64,000 bases of DNA. Origin: Acidovorax sp. DW039 (GTDB taxonomy: Bacteria > Pseudomonadota > Gammaproteobacteria > Burkholderiales > Burkholderiaceae_C). The stretch spans positions 1,798,001 through 1,862,000 of the forward strand of contig NZ_AP029019.1 in NCBI RefSeq assembly GCF_037101375.1, read 5' to 3'. This document shows positions 45,323 to 54,024 of the stretch, piece by piece. How positions within the stretch are numbered: position 1 is the first letter of the stretch; every line of letters starts with the position of its first letter. The notes beneath the pieces are model-generated. The model worked only from the letters and a program-made list of their open reading frames with translations. It was not told where the DNA came from and ran no database searches. A program made the position numbers and the translations under genes.

Positions 45323-47256
45323 GCGCGGCGGTGAATATGGGGGGCGGTGCCGCCAGTTCCGCCGGTGATTTGCAGCGTGTGGCGCTGCTGGGCAACCCCA
45401 ATTGCGGCAAGACGGCGCTGTTCAACCTGCTGACCGGCGCGCGCCAGAAGGTGGCCAACTATGCTGGCGTGACGGTGGAGCGCAAAGAGGGCACGTTGCA
45501 CACGGCCAGTGGCCGCAAGGTGCGGGTGCTGGATTTGCCCGGTGCCTACAGCCTGCACGCGCACAGCCTGGACGAGGCCATCACCCGCGACATCGTGCGG
45601 GGCCGCCGCCCTGGCGAGGCCTTGCCCGATTTGCTGGTGTGCGTGACCGATGCCACCCACCTGCGGCTGAACCTGCGCCTAGTGCTGGAGGCACGGGCCT
45701 TGGGCCTGCCCATGGTGCTGGTGCTGAACATGAGCGACATGGCCGAGCGCCAGGGCATTCAGATTGACCGGGAGGTGCTCTCGCGTGAGCTGGGCATTCC
45801 GGTGCTCGCCACGGTGGGGGTGCGGGGCGATGGCGCGCAGGAGCTGCTGGCCTGGCTCGATTCGCCTGCCGCGCAGTCATTGAAAGCGCCTGTCGTGCCT
45901 GCGGAAGAGGCTGTGGCGCTGGACGCATCGGCCCTGGATGCGCAAACCCAGGTCAGCCGCACCCACCAGCAGGTGCACCGCCTGATGGAGCTGGCTGTGC
46001 GCGCCCCTGCCGCAAGCCTGCGTGTGGACGACCGCATCGACGCTGTGGTGCTGCACCCCGTGTGGGGCATGCTGCTTTTGCTGGTGACGCTGTTCCTGAT
46101 GTTCCAGGCCGTGTTCACCTGGGCCACGGTGCCTACCGACTGGATCAAGGCGGGTATGGAGTGGACTTCTGGCCTGATCCAGGAGCACATGGCCGAAGGG
46201 CCGCTGCGCAGCCTGCTGGTGGATGGCATTGTGGCCGGGGCAGGGGGCGTGCTGGTGTTCCTGCCGCAGATCCTCACGCTGTTCCTCTTCATCCTGGCGC
46301 TGGAAGACTCGGGCTACCTGCCCCGCGCGGCTTTCTTGCTGGACCGGGTGATGGGCACGGTGGGCCTGTCGGGGCGCTCTTTCATCCCCCTGCTGTCCAG
46401 CTTTGCCTGTGCCGTGCCGGGGGTGATGGCAACGCGTTCCATCACGCACTGGCGTGACCGGCTCGTCACCATTCTGATTGCCCCGCTCATGACCTGCTCG
46501 GCCCGGTTGCCGGTGTATGCGCTGCTCATTGGCGCTTTCATCCCAGAGCGCACGGTGGCTGGTCTCTTCAACCTGCAGGGCGTGGTGTTGTTTGCGCTGT
46601 ATGTGGGCGGCATCGCCAGTGCCATGGCCGTGGCCGCAGTGGCCAAGCTGGCCCGCACCGACACGCGGCCCACCCCGCTGCTGATGGAGCTGCCTGCCTA
46701 CCGCTGGCCCAGTGTGCGCAGCCTGGCTCATGGTTTGTATGAACGGGCCAAGATCTTCATCCGGCGCGTGGGTGGAATCATCCTGGCCGTCACGGTGCTG
46801 CTGTGGTTCCTGTCCACCTACCCGGCCCCGCCGGAGGGTGCGACCGAAGCGGCAATCACCTACAGCTTTGCAGGCCAGCTGGGGCGCTTGCTCGAGGTGT
46901 TGGTGGCACCGATTGGCTTTAACTGGCAGATTGCCATCGCCCTGGTGCCCGGCATGGCCGCGCGTGAAGTGGCTGTGGGTGCGCTGGGCACGGTGTATGC
47001 CTTGTCGGCCACGGGTGAGGAGGTGGCCAGTCAGCTGGGCCCGCTGATTGCGCAAAGCTGGTCGCTGGCCACGGCGCTGTCGCTGCTGGTGTGGTTTGTG
47101 TTCGCGCCGCAGTGCATCTCCACCATCGCCGCCGTGCGGCGCGAGACCAACAGCTGGCGCTATCCGCTGCTGATGGTGACTTATCTGTTTGGCCTGGCCT
47201 ACCTGGCCAGCTTTGTGACCTACCGAATCGCCTTGGCCTTAGGAGGTGGCGCGTGA
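45319..47256 (+). CDS. feoB: FeoB, ferrous iron transporter
   Basis: A 645-residue GTPase-coupled Fe(II) transporter in the inner membrane. The G1 motif is GNPNCGKTALFN near residue 27 and G3 is DLPGAYSL. Two gate-type membrane regions follow, the second containing the motif SCAVPGVMA-like sequence FACAVPGVMATRSI. It is shorter than the E. coli protein (773 residues) and lacks part of the C-terminal region, as in many betaproteobacteria. It starts within the end of feoA and shares one base with the next gene. Confidence 0.95.
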   Translation: MSAAVNMGGGAASSAGDLQRVALLGNPNCGKTALFNLLTGARQKVANYAGVTVERKEGTLHTASGRKVRVLDLPGAYSLHAHSLDEAITRDIVRGRRPGEALPDLLVCVTDATHLRLNLRLVLEARALGLPMVLVLNMSDMAERQGIQIDREVLSRELGIPVLATVGVRGDGAQELLAWLDSPAAQSLKAPVVPAEEAVALDASALDAQTQVSRTHQQVHRLMELAVRAPAASLRVDDRIDAVVLHPVWGMLLLLVTLFLMFQAVFTWATVPTDWIKAGMEWTSGLIQEHMAEGPLRSLLVDGIVAGAGGVLVFLPQILTLFLFILALEDSGYLPRAAFLLDRVMGTVGLSGRSFIPLLSSFACAVPGVMATRSITHWRDRLVTILIAPLMTCSARLPVYALLIGAFIPERTVAGLFNLQGVVLFALYVGGIASAMAVAAVAKLARTDTRPTPLLMELPAYRWPSVRSLAHGLYERAKIFIRRVGGIILAVTVLLWFLSTYPAPPEGATEAAITYSFAGQLGRLLEVLVAPIGFNWQIAIALVPGMAAREVAVGALGTVYALSATGEEVASQLGPLIAQSWSLATALSLLVWFVFAPQCISTIAAVRRETNSWRYPLLMVTYLFGLAYLASFVTYRIALALGGGA

Positions 47257-47516
47257 TGTGGCAGCAATGGATCACGGGTTTGATGGTGGCGCTGGCTGCG
47301 GCCTACATGGTGTGGCGCTGGTTGCCCGCCGGGCTACGCAAAAAATTGGGCCGGGTGCACCCCGCCATGGCACAAAGCGCCGGGTGTGGCAGCGGAGGCG
47401 ATGGGGGCTGCAGCAGTTGCGGCAGCTGCTCGTCTGGCGGTGGCTCCAAGGGCTCTGACAACCAGCCGCAGACTATCCAGGGGCCATGGTCTGCGGGTGG
47501 CAAAGAGCGGGCGTGA
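47256..47516 (+). CDS. Small Cys-rich FeoB-associated membrane protein
   Basis: An 86-residue protein with one N-terminal membrane segment (about residues 5-22), a basic stretch, and a cluster CGSGGDGGCSSCGSC near residues 44-58 that could bind iron. It resembles FeoB-associated Cys-rich membrane proteins, which take the place of FeoC in many proteobacteria. The ATG shares one base with the feoB stop, so translation is coupled. Confidence 0.8.
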   Translation: MWQQWITGLMVALAAAYMVWRWLPAGLRKKLGRVHPAMAQSAGCGSGGDGGCSSCGSCSSGGGSKGSDNQPQTIQGPWSAGGKERA

Positions 47517-47579
47517 TGCGCTTATCTAAAGCAATGCTGCGTTAGATGACGTGGCCTGCGTCTTGCTCTGCTGCCGGGG

Positions 47580-48251
47580 TCAGGTGTAGAGCTTTCCCTC
47601 GCGCAAGGCCTGCAGCGCATGGCGCAGATTGATGCGAGCCTGCGCTTCGAATCGTTGGGCAAAAAAGTCAGTCTGGTAGATGCGGGGCCGGTCCAGAAAG
47701 CCCTGCAGCACGGTGCTGCGGCCAGCCACATAGCGCGGCCAGCGCACAAAGAAATATTCCTTGCGCACGTTGCGCTCAAACTGGCGGTACACCGCGTCTT
47801 CCTGGCCGAGGATTGCCAGGTCAATGTCCACCACCCATAGCGCATCTCCGGTGAGCGGACCCGGGGTGTGTTTTGTGTCCAGAATGTGCTGCACCACAGT
47901 GGCCACGCGCTGTGCGGGCAGTCCCTGCTGCTGTAAAAAACGCTGCGCCCATACAGCGCTGCGCTCTTCGTTGTGGTGGCTCCAGGGCCAGTAGATGGCA
48001 TCGTGGAACCACAGCGCCAACTCCACCGCATGGGGGTCTTCCAGAGGGGCTGTAGTGCTTTGCAAGTGATAAAGGCAGGCGCGTAAATGAGCGCAGTTGT
48101 GATATGCGCGTGGCCAACGCGACCAGCTGCGGAGCAGTCGGCGTCCTTCTCGCTGCCAAGCTGCCGCAGAGGCCGCTTTCAAATGGGTGCCCAACGTGCC
48201 CCATGCTGTGAGCAGGGCTTCGTGGTGAAGGTTGTCGGGCGAGCCTTGCAT
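47580..48251 (-). CDS. Predicted HD-domain metal-dependent hydrolase
   Basis: A protein of 223 residues with the HD-superfamily pattern HNCAHL near residue 47 and ALWFHDAIY near residue 81, which supply metal ligands. Several aromatic and basic residues follow. Such proteins often act on nucleotides or phosphoesters, but the substrate is unknown. The start at 48251 shares one base with the stop of the gene before it; the open frame continues upstream as a shadow of that gene. Confidence 0.8.
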   Translation of the reverse strand: MQGSPDNLHHEALLTAWGTLGTHLKAASAAAWQREGRRLLRSWSRWPRAYHNCAHLRACLYHLQSTTAPLEDPHAVELALWFHDAIYWPWSHHNEERSAVWAQRFLQQQGLPAQRVATVVQHILDTKHTPGPLTGDALWVVDIDLAILGQEDAVYRQFERNVRKEYFFVRWPRYVAGRSTVLQGFLDRPRIYQTDFFAQRFEAQARINLRHALQALREGKLYT

Positions 48252-48865
48252 TACGAAGAGGATGAGGCTTGGGCGATGGCTGAGGAGATCGCGGTACGAG
48301 CCCATCTTTGCAGCATGCGGCGCCGTATCCAGCCGCTGACGGGCCGTATCAGCCACCAGTAGGGGCGAAAGCGCCGCAGTGACGCCGAGTCCGGGCAATG
48401 CACGCGGGTTTCTGTGCTGAGCAACGTGCTGCCGTCGGGGAGCTTGACGGTCGCGAATTGCAACACCAGCCGTGGAATGCCCGATTGGCCGATGCGCGCG
48501 AAGTCCGTGGCATCCGTCAGCGGCACCAGTCCGTAGTCTGGCTGCCAGAAGCGGCCCGCCAGACCCAACACTAGCTCTTCATCCCCTTTGCGCTCCAGCA
48601 GCACGAAATCTGGCAACCCGAAAGGCCGCTCTGGCAAGCGGGTGGCCAAACCCAGCTTGCGCGCCAGCCTTGCCGGAGCCTCCCGCAGGGCAATCATGCG
48701 CAGCGCAAAAGGGTCCTCTACCACCTGCGGGGTTATCACGTGCTTGAGCGCATCGCGCAGCGGTTGGACCACGCGCAGGCTATGCCGCTCCACAAACTGG
48801 TAGATGGGCAGGTGATGGTCGATGAGGCGAGGCTGGCTTGGATCGACCATAGGGTGAGGGGTCAA
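48251..48865 (-). CDS. Conserved hypothetical protein, SRPBCC/DUF2867-like
   Basis: A 204-residue protein of unknown function. The C-terminal half includes LLSTETRVHCPDSASLRR and YWWLIRPVSGWIRR, which recall START/SRPBCC-type DUF proteins. No signal peptide is visible. It is translationally coupled to the HD-domain gene through a one-base overlap, so the two may work together. Call is tentative beyond being a real gene. Confidence 0.6.
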   Translation of the reverse strand: MTPHPMVDPSQPRLIDHHLPIYQFVERHSLRVVQPLRDALKHVITPQVVEDPFALRMIALREAPARLARKLGLATRLPERPFGLPDFVLLERKGDEELVLGLAGRFWQPDYGLVPLTDATDFARIGQSGIPRLVLQFATVKLPDGSTLLSTETRVHCPDSASLRRFRPYWWLIRPVSGWIRRRMLQRWARTAISSAIAQASSSS

Positions 48866-48890
48866 CCGATGTGGCCCGACTGCCAGCCTC

Positions 48891-49811
48891 TCAACTCAGG
48901 CGACCGAGCAACAGGTACTCCATGAGTGCCTTTTGCACGTGCATCCTGTTTTCTGCCTCGTCCCACACTACGGATTGGGGGCCGTCGATCACCTCAGCTT
49001 CGACTTCTTCGCCACGGTGCGCGGGCAGGCAGTGCATGAAGAGGGCGTCGGGCTGGGCGGCGGCCATCATCTCGGCGTCCACGCACCAGTCCGCAAAGGC
49101 CTTTTTGCGGGCCTCGTTCTCGGCCTCGTAGCCCATGCTGGTCCACACGTCAGTGGTCACCAGGTCTGCACCTTTGCAGGCTTCCAGTGGATTGCTATAG
49201 AACTGATAGCTGCCTGCGCTTATTCCATGGGCGCCAGAGGCCAATTTTTCATCAATCTCGTAGCCGCGCGGTGTGCTTACGTTCACCTTGAAGCCCAGCA
49301 GCGAGGCTGCCTGCACCCAGGTGTTGGCCATGTTGTTGCCGTCGCCCACCCAGGCCACGGTCTTGCCTGCGATGGAGCCGCGGTGTTCGATGTAGGTGAA
49401 GATGTCGGCCAGGATCTGGCAGGGGTGATATTCGTTGGTCAGGCCGTTGATGACGGGCACACGCGAATTGGCGGCAAAACGTTCGATCTTGCTTTGCTCG
49501 AATGTGCGGATCATCACCAGATCGGTCATGCGGCTGATGACCTTGGCGCTGTCTTCAATCGGCTCGGCGCGGCCCAGCTGGCTGTCGCCCGTGGTCAGGT
49601 GCACCACGCTGCCGCCCAGCTGGTACATGCCCGCTTCAAAGCTCACACGGGTGCGGGTGCTGGCCTTTTCAAAAATCATGGCCAGGGTGCGGTCGGCAAG
49701 GGGGTGGTACTTTTCGTACGACTTGAACTTCTTCTTGATGATCGCAGCGCGCTCGAACAGGTAAGCGTATTCGTCAGCGGTCAGGTCGGTGAACTGCAGG
49801 TAGTGTTTCAT
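48891..49811 (-). CDS. argF: Ornithine carbamoyltransferase
   Basis: A 306-residue cytosolic enzyme that makes citrulline from ornithine and carbamoyl phosphate in arginine synthesis. Marks are FEKASTRTRVSFEAGM (carbamoyl-phosphate loop), MIRTFEQS, HPCQILAD and MHCLPAHRGEEV. Residues 188-207 (around EKLASGAHGISAGSY) are encoded by a copy of the dispersed palindromic repeat and look unlike the family at that loop. Start was set at 49811 (MKHYLQF), which follows argD by 36 bp, making an argD-argF operon. Confidence 0.95.
   Translation of the reverse strand: MKHYLQFTDLTADEYAYLFERAAIIKKKFKSYEKYHPLADRTLAMIFEKASTRTRVSFEAGMYQLGGSVVHLTTGDSQLGRAEPIEDSAKVISRMTDLVMIRTFEQSKIERFAANSRVPVINGLTNEYHPCQILADIFTYIEHRGSIAGKTVAWVGDGNNMANTWVQAASLLGFKVNVSTPRGYEIDEKLASGAHGISAGSYQFYSNPLEACKGADLVTTDVWTSMGYEAENEARKKAFADWCVDAEMMAAAQPDALFMHCLPAHRGEEVEAEVIDGPQSVVWDEAENRMHVQKALMEYLLLGRLS
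49191..49249 (+). repeat. Dispersed palindromic repeat, copy 9, in frame inside argF
   Basis: ATTGCTATAGAACTGATAGC, TGCCTGCGCTTATTCCATGG, then GCGCCAGAGGCCAATTTTT is a near-full-length member. It lies antisense to argF coding direction and encodes 20 residues without a stop. Confidence 0.85.
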
Positions 49812-49847
49812 GGGCAAAAAGGGCACGCGTGGCGTGCCCTGCAAGGT

Positions 49848-51044
49848 TTATTCGGCCAGGATGGCTTTGACCAGAGGGGTGAGCTTGGCGACGATTTCGT
49901 CCGCCTCTGCCACGGTGAGGATGAGCGGCGGCACCAGGCGGATGACGCTGTCGGCCGTCACGCTGATCAGCAGGCCCGCTTCGGCGGCGCGACCGGTGAG
50001 GGCGCCGCAGGGCTTGTTCAGCTCCACGCCCAGCATCAGGCCCTGACCGCGGATTTCCTTCACACCGGGCAGGCTGCCCAGTTCGCGCTGCAGGGCAGCT
50101 TTCAGGTGCGCACCCACAGTGGCGGCGTTCTCCAGTAGGCCTTCTTCTTCCATGATGCGGATGGTTTCGTTGCCCGCACGCATGGCCAGCTGGTTGCCAC
50201 CAAAGGTGGTGCCATGGTTGCCCGGCTGTAGCACGTTGGCGGCCTTGGGGCCCGCCACCACAGCGCCAATCGGCACGCCCGAGCCCAAACCCTTGGCCAG
50301 GGGCATCACGTCGGGCACGACGCCTGCCCACTGGTGGGCAAACCACTTGCCTGTGCGGCCCATGCCGCACTGCACTTCGTCAATCATCATCAGCCAGCCG
50401 CGCTCGTCGCACAGGGCACGCAGCTGTTGCAGGTATTCGACGCGGGTGGGGTTCACACCGCCTTCGCCCTGGATGGTTTCAAAGAACACGGCGACCACAT
50501 TGGGGTTGCCCTCGGTGGCTTTTTTGATGGCCTCGATGTCGTTCAGCGGCACGCGGATGAAGCCCTCGACCAGCGGGCCAAAGCCGCTGTAGATCTTGGG
50601 GTTGCCCGTGGCCGACATGGTGGCGATGGAGCGGCCATGGAAGGCTTTTTCGTACACCACGATCTGTGGATTGGCGATGCCTTTGTCCACGCCGTACTTG
50701 CGTGCAATCTTGATGGCGGCCTCATTGGCCTCCAGCCCTGAGTTGCAGAAGAACACGTTGGTCATGCCCGACCGTTCCACCAGCTTGGCTGCCAGCGCTT
50801 CTTGCAAAGGCGAGTGGTAGTAGTTGGAGGTGTGGATCAGCTGCGTGAGCTGGTGCTGCAGGGCAGGTACCAGCTTGGGGTGGTTGTGGCCCAGGGTGTT
50901 GACGGCAATGCCGCCCAGCGCGTCCAGGTACTCTTTGCCGTTGACGTCCCATACGCGGCAGCCCTGGCCTCGGGCCAGCGCGATCGGTACGCGGCCATAG
51001 GTGTTCATCACGTGGGGCGAAGCTGCCGGGGTGGTAGCGGTCAT
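49848..51044 (-). CDS. argD: Acetylornithine aminotransferase
   Basis: A 398-residue class-III PLP aminotransferase for the fourth step of arginine synthesis, possibly also acting on succinyldiaminopimelate. The PLP region includes MMIDEVQCGMGRTGKWFAHQ, and the Schiff-base lysine lies in DVMPLAKGLGSGVP. Substrate marks include FCNSGLEANEAAIKIARK. The start MTATTPAAS at 51044 is preferred; the upstream extension carries no family sequence. It heads the argD-argF operon and diverges from the DUF3579 gene. Confidence 0.96.
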   Translation of the reverse strand: MTATTPAASPHVMNTYGRVPIALARGQGCRVWDVNGKEYLDALGGIAVNTLGHNHPKLVPALQHQLTQLIHTSNYYHSPLQEALAAKLVERSGMTNVFFCNSGLEANEAAIKIARKYGVDKGIANPQIVVYEKAFHGRSIATMSATGNPKIYSGFGPLVEGFIRVPLNDIEAIKKATEGNPNVVAVFFETIQGEGGVNPTRVEYLQQLRALCDERGWLMMIDEVQCGMGRTGKWFAHQWAGVVPDVMPLAKGLGSGVPIGAVVAGPKAANVLQPGNHGTTFGGNQLAMRAGNETIRIMEEEGLLENAATVGAHLKAALQRELGSLPGVKEIRGQGLMLGVELNKPCGALTGRAAEAGLLISVTADSVIRLVPPLILTVAEADEIVAKLTPLVKAILAE

Positions 51045-51222
51045 GCAGAAATCTCCAGACGGTGCAGTGATGGGAGGGCTTGTGGCCCGGTTCCCGAAAA
51101 AAGCGAAAGCCGATTCTAGGTGGAGTGCCATGGCTGGCTGTTGACAAATGCGCATCACAGCAATGCATGACCCGACTGTTGTCGGGCCGTTACCTGACCA
51201 CCCCACCGGAATACAGGGTTAG

Positions 51223-51236
51223 CTCTTATATAAGAG
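51223..51236. promoter_or_regulatory. Perfect 14-bp palindrome between argD and DUF3579 gene
   Basis: CTCTTATATAAGAG is a perfect palindrome 66 bp before the plus-strand DUF3579 start and about 180 bp before argD. Its form fits a homodimeric regulator operator, for example of the GntR type, or an overlapping -10 region. The factor cannot be identified. Confidence 0.55.
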
Positions 51237-51302
51237 TTAGAATGCAGGGCCGCGGCAACACTGCGGTGTGCTGCCACTTACCAAGCGAACCAACCGACCC
51301 CG

Positions 51303-51626
51303 ATGGTTTCCCCCACCACAAAAGAAGTCTTCATCCAGGGCATTACCCACGACGGGAAAACCTTTCGGCCCAGCGACTGGGCAGAGCGGTTGGCTGGCGT
51401 GATGAGCCAGTTTCGCCCCGGTGGGTCGCGGCCCGGCAGCCATTTGAGTTATTCGCCCTGGTGCATTCCCACCACGCTCAACGGCATCAAGTGCGTGGTC
51501 GTTCATCGTGACCTGCGCGACCATGAGCCCATGGCATGGGACTTTGTGCTCAACTTCGCCCGAGACAACAATCTGCAGGTGGCCGAAGCGTGCCTTCTGC
51601 CTGATTCACCCCCCACAAAGGCCTGA
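51303..51626 (+). CDS. DUF3579 family protein
   Basis: A 107-residue cytosolic protein. The conserved DUF3579 pattern is IQGITHDGKTFRPSDWAERL at about residues 11-30, followed by SYSPWCIPTTLNGIKCVVV and a C-terminal WDFVLNFARDN. It is widely conserved next to argD and rpsT in Burkholderiales. No function is known to me. A terminator overlaps its last codons. Confidence 0.9.
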   Translation: MVSPTTKEVFIQGITHDGKTFRPSDWAERLAGVMSQFRPGGSRPGSHLSYSPWCIPTTLNGIKCVVVHRDLRDHEPMAWDFVLNFARDNNLQVAEACLLPDSPPTKA

Positions 51627-51640
51627 CGGCCTTTTTTTTC
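51617..51640 (+). terminator. Rho-independent terminator overlapping the DUF3579 stop
   Basis: AAAGGCC-TGAC-GGCC followed by eight T residues; the TGA stop lies in the loop. Confidence 0.8.
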
Positions 51641-51740
51641 GCCCCGATTTTTCCTGAGGCTGAGTCTGCTGCTCCGCTTTTGTACAAAAGCGGCGGGGTG
51701 GTTGCCCGCTCGCTGTATTGTTCAATACGGTTCGGGCACA

Positions 51741-51765
51741 AAAAAACCGCCCGAAGGCGGTTTTG
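51741..51765 (-). terminator. Rho-independent terminator of rpsT
   Basis: On the minus strand, AAAACCGCC-TTCG-GGCGGTTTTTTT forms a strong hairpin with T run about 75 bp after the rpsT stop. The short T run on the plus strand makes it weakly bidirectional. Confidence 0.85.
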
Positions 51766-51837
51766 ATGTTTGCTGACAGCGCACCCGTTACAAACGGCGG
51801 GCAGCTTTCACTACCCGTGCTGTTTGCCTGAAATGGG

Positions 51838-52137
51838 TCAGGCGGCCAGTGCCAGGGCTTTCACCTTGGCTGCCAGACGGCTCTTGTCACGAGCTGCCTT
51901 GTTCTTGTGGAAGATACCCTTGTCGGCAACGGTATCCACCACGCTTTGTGCCTTGGCAAAAGCTTCAGCAGCCTTCACCTTGTCGCCAGCCAGAACAGCC
52001 TTCTCGACGTTCTTGACGGCAGTGCGGTATTTGGAACGCAGCGATGTGTTTGCGGCGTTGATCTTGACGTCCTGACGGACGCGTTTACGGCCCGACGCCA
52101 GGCGTGGGTTCTTCTTCTTTGGTTTTGCGGATGCCAT
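51838..52137 (-). CDS. rpsT: 30S ribosomal protein S20
   Basis: A 99-residue basic protein that binds 16S rRNA in the small subunit. The N terminus [19 protein letters not shown] and the repeated lysine/arginine helices are typical of betaproteobacterial S20. It is monocistronic with its own terminator and diverges from murJ, a conserved arrangement in this group. Confidence 0.98.
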   Translation of the reverse strand: MASAKPKKKNPRLASGRKRVRQDVKINAANTSLRSKYRTAVKNVEKAVLAGDKVKAAEAFAKAQSVVDTVADKGIFHKNKAARDKSRLAAKVKALALAA

Positions 52138-52346
52138 GATGTAATTTCCTTGAGTCTGAGGATGATGTCAGCAAAGCCCGCGATTATAGCCCAGCTCTGA
52201 AAACTGACCCTCCTGTCTCAGCAAGAGGCTTGTTTCATCGCCTGCCTCGTCTTCCTGATCTGTGCTGGCGGGCAGTCAAAGTAAGCGAGCGCAACAATGC
52301 CTGTGGGGAGGCTGCCATTGCCTGCCGAGCGAATACACTCCCGGCG

Positions 52347-53912
52347 GTGTCACTGTTCAAAGCCGCCTCCACCGTTTCCCTGTTGACCCTGGCCTCCCGC
52401 GTGACGGGCTTGGCGCGTGACTTGCTCATGGCGTCCATGTTCGGTGCCAGCGCGCTCACAGACGCTTTCAACGTAGCGTTCCGCATCCCCAATCTGTTTC
52501 GCCGCCTTTTTGCCGAGGGCGCATTTGCCCAGGCGTTTGTGCCGGTGCTGGCGACCACCAAGGCCAAGGAAGGCGAGGAGAGGACCCTCGCCCTGATCGC
52601 CAGTGTGGCAACCGTGCTGGCCTGGACGTTGCTGCTGACCTGTGTGGTGGGCGTGCTGGGGGCCCCGGCTTTGGTCTGGGCGCTGGCCAGTGGCATGCGC
52701 CAAAGCCCCGAGGCTTTTGATGCAGCCGTGTTGATGACCCGCTGGATGTTCCCTTACATCGGCTTCATGTCCATGGTCGCACTGGCTGCGGGGATTTTGA
52801 ACACCTGGAAGCACTTTGCCGTGCCTGCCGCATCGCCTGTGCTTTTGAATGTCTGCATGATCGCTGCCGCATGGCTGGGGGCTCCGCAACTGGAGGCCAG
52901 GGGCATTGAGCCCATCTACGCCATGGCGGGTGGGGTCATGCTGGGCGGTTTGCTGCAGTTGCTGGTGCAGGTGCCCGCGTTGCATCGCCTGGGCCTGATG
53001 CCGCGCATTGGCGTGACATGGACTGCCATTCGGGATGCCTGGGCTGATCCGGGCGTGCGACGCGTGCTGGCCTTGATGGCTCCGATTCTTCTGGGGGTGG
53101 GCGTGGCGCAGGTTTCGCTCATGATCAATACGCAGATCGCCTCGTACCTTGCGCCGGGCAGCGTGACCTGGCTTTTCTATGCCGACCGGCTCATGGAGTT
53201 TCCTACCGCCTTGCTGGGCGTGGCTTTGGGGGTGGTGCTGACGCCCCAGCTCACCGCAGCCAAGGCTGCGGGAGACGCTGAAAAGTACTCTGCCATGATG
53301 GACTGGGGTTTGCGCATCGTGGTGCTCTTGTCGGTGCCCTGTGCTGTGGCGCTGCTGACATTTTCCAAGCCTCTGGTGGCCACTTTGTTCCACTATGGCC
53401 GGCTGGCAGATTCGGATGTAGGGCAGATCGCAGTAGCCTTGTCGGGCTACGGCGCGGGCCTGCTGGGGCTGGTGGCCATCAAGGTGCTTGCGCCTGGTTA
53501 TTACGCCAGCCAGGATGTGCGCACCCCGGTCAAGATTGCGGTGGTGGTGCTGGTGCTGACGCAGCTTCTCAACGCCGCGCTGGTGCCGCTGATGGACCAT
53601 GCCGGGCTGGCGCTTTCCATCGGGTTGGGCGCATTGATCAATGCCACATGGTTGCTGATAGGGCTTGTACGCAGGGGCAGTTACCAGCCTCAGCCGGGCT
53701 GGGGGCGGTTTTTGCTGCAGGTGGTGGCTGCCAGCGCCCTGCTGGCCGTGCTGCTGGCGTGGAGTTCGTATTACTTTGACTGGGTGGCTCTGAGAGCGCA
53801 CAGCGCTCAGCGCATTCTTTTGCTGGCCGCCCTCATGGCAGCCGCTGCGGCCCTTTACTTTGGCGCACTGTGGGCTGCGGGCCTGAAGCTGCGGCGCATG
53901 CTGCGCCGCTGA
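52347..53912 (+). CDS. murJ: Lipid II flippase MurJ
   Basis: A 521-residue inner-membrane protein with about 14 membrane segments that flips the peptidoglycan precursor lipid II. The N terminus SLFKAASTVSLLTLASRVTG and the motif AFNVAFRIPNLFRRLFAEGA are diagnostic. Start is GTG at 52347, chosen by alignment with the family N terminus; there is no strong ribosome-binding site and the frame is open for 39 further codons upstream. Confidence 0.96.
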   Translation: MSLFKAASTVSLLTLASRVTGLARDLLMASMFGASALTDAFNVAFRIPNLFRRLFAEGAFAQAFVPVLATTKAKEGEERTLALIASVATVLAWTLLLTCVVGVLGAPALVWALASGMRQSPEAFDAAVLMTRWMFPYIGFMSMVALAAGILNTWKHFAVPAASPVLLNVCMIAAAWLGAPQLEARGIEPIYAMAGGVMLGGLLQLLVQVPALHRLGLMPRIGVTWTAIRDAWADPGVRRVLALMAPILLGVGVAQVSLMINTQIASYLAPGSVTWLFYADRLMEFPTALLGVALGVVLTPQLTAAKAAGDAEKYSAMMDWGLRIVVLLSVPCAVALLTFSKPLVATLFHYGRLADSDVGQIAVALSGYGAGLLGLVAIKVLAPGYYASQDVRTPVKIAVVVLVLTQLLNAALVPLMDHAGLALSIGLGALINATWLLIGLVRRGSYQPQPGWGRFLLQVVAASALLAVLLAWSSYYFDWVALRAHSAQRILLLAALMAAAAALYFGALWAAGLKLRRMLRR

Positions 53913-54024
53913 GCATTTCCTCTCATCCCGCGGCGAGGGTTGCGCTGGCAGCCTGCGGAAGTGACTGGTAAATCCGCTGGTTTTGCAGCTTGACGCCGGG
54001 GGGCTCGCCCTCTAAAAATCCACC

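Noticed and set aside
47515..47560. GCGCTTATCTAAAGC after the feo operon as a degenerate palindromic repeat
   Set aside because: It shares only part of the core and lacks both outer ends; too weak to count.
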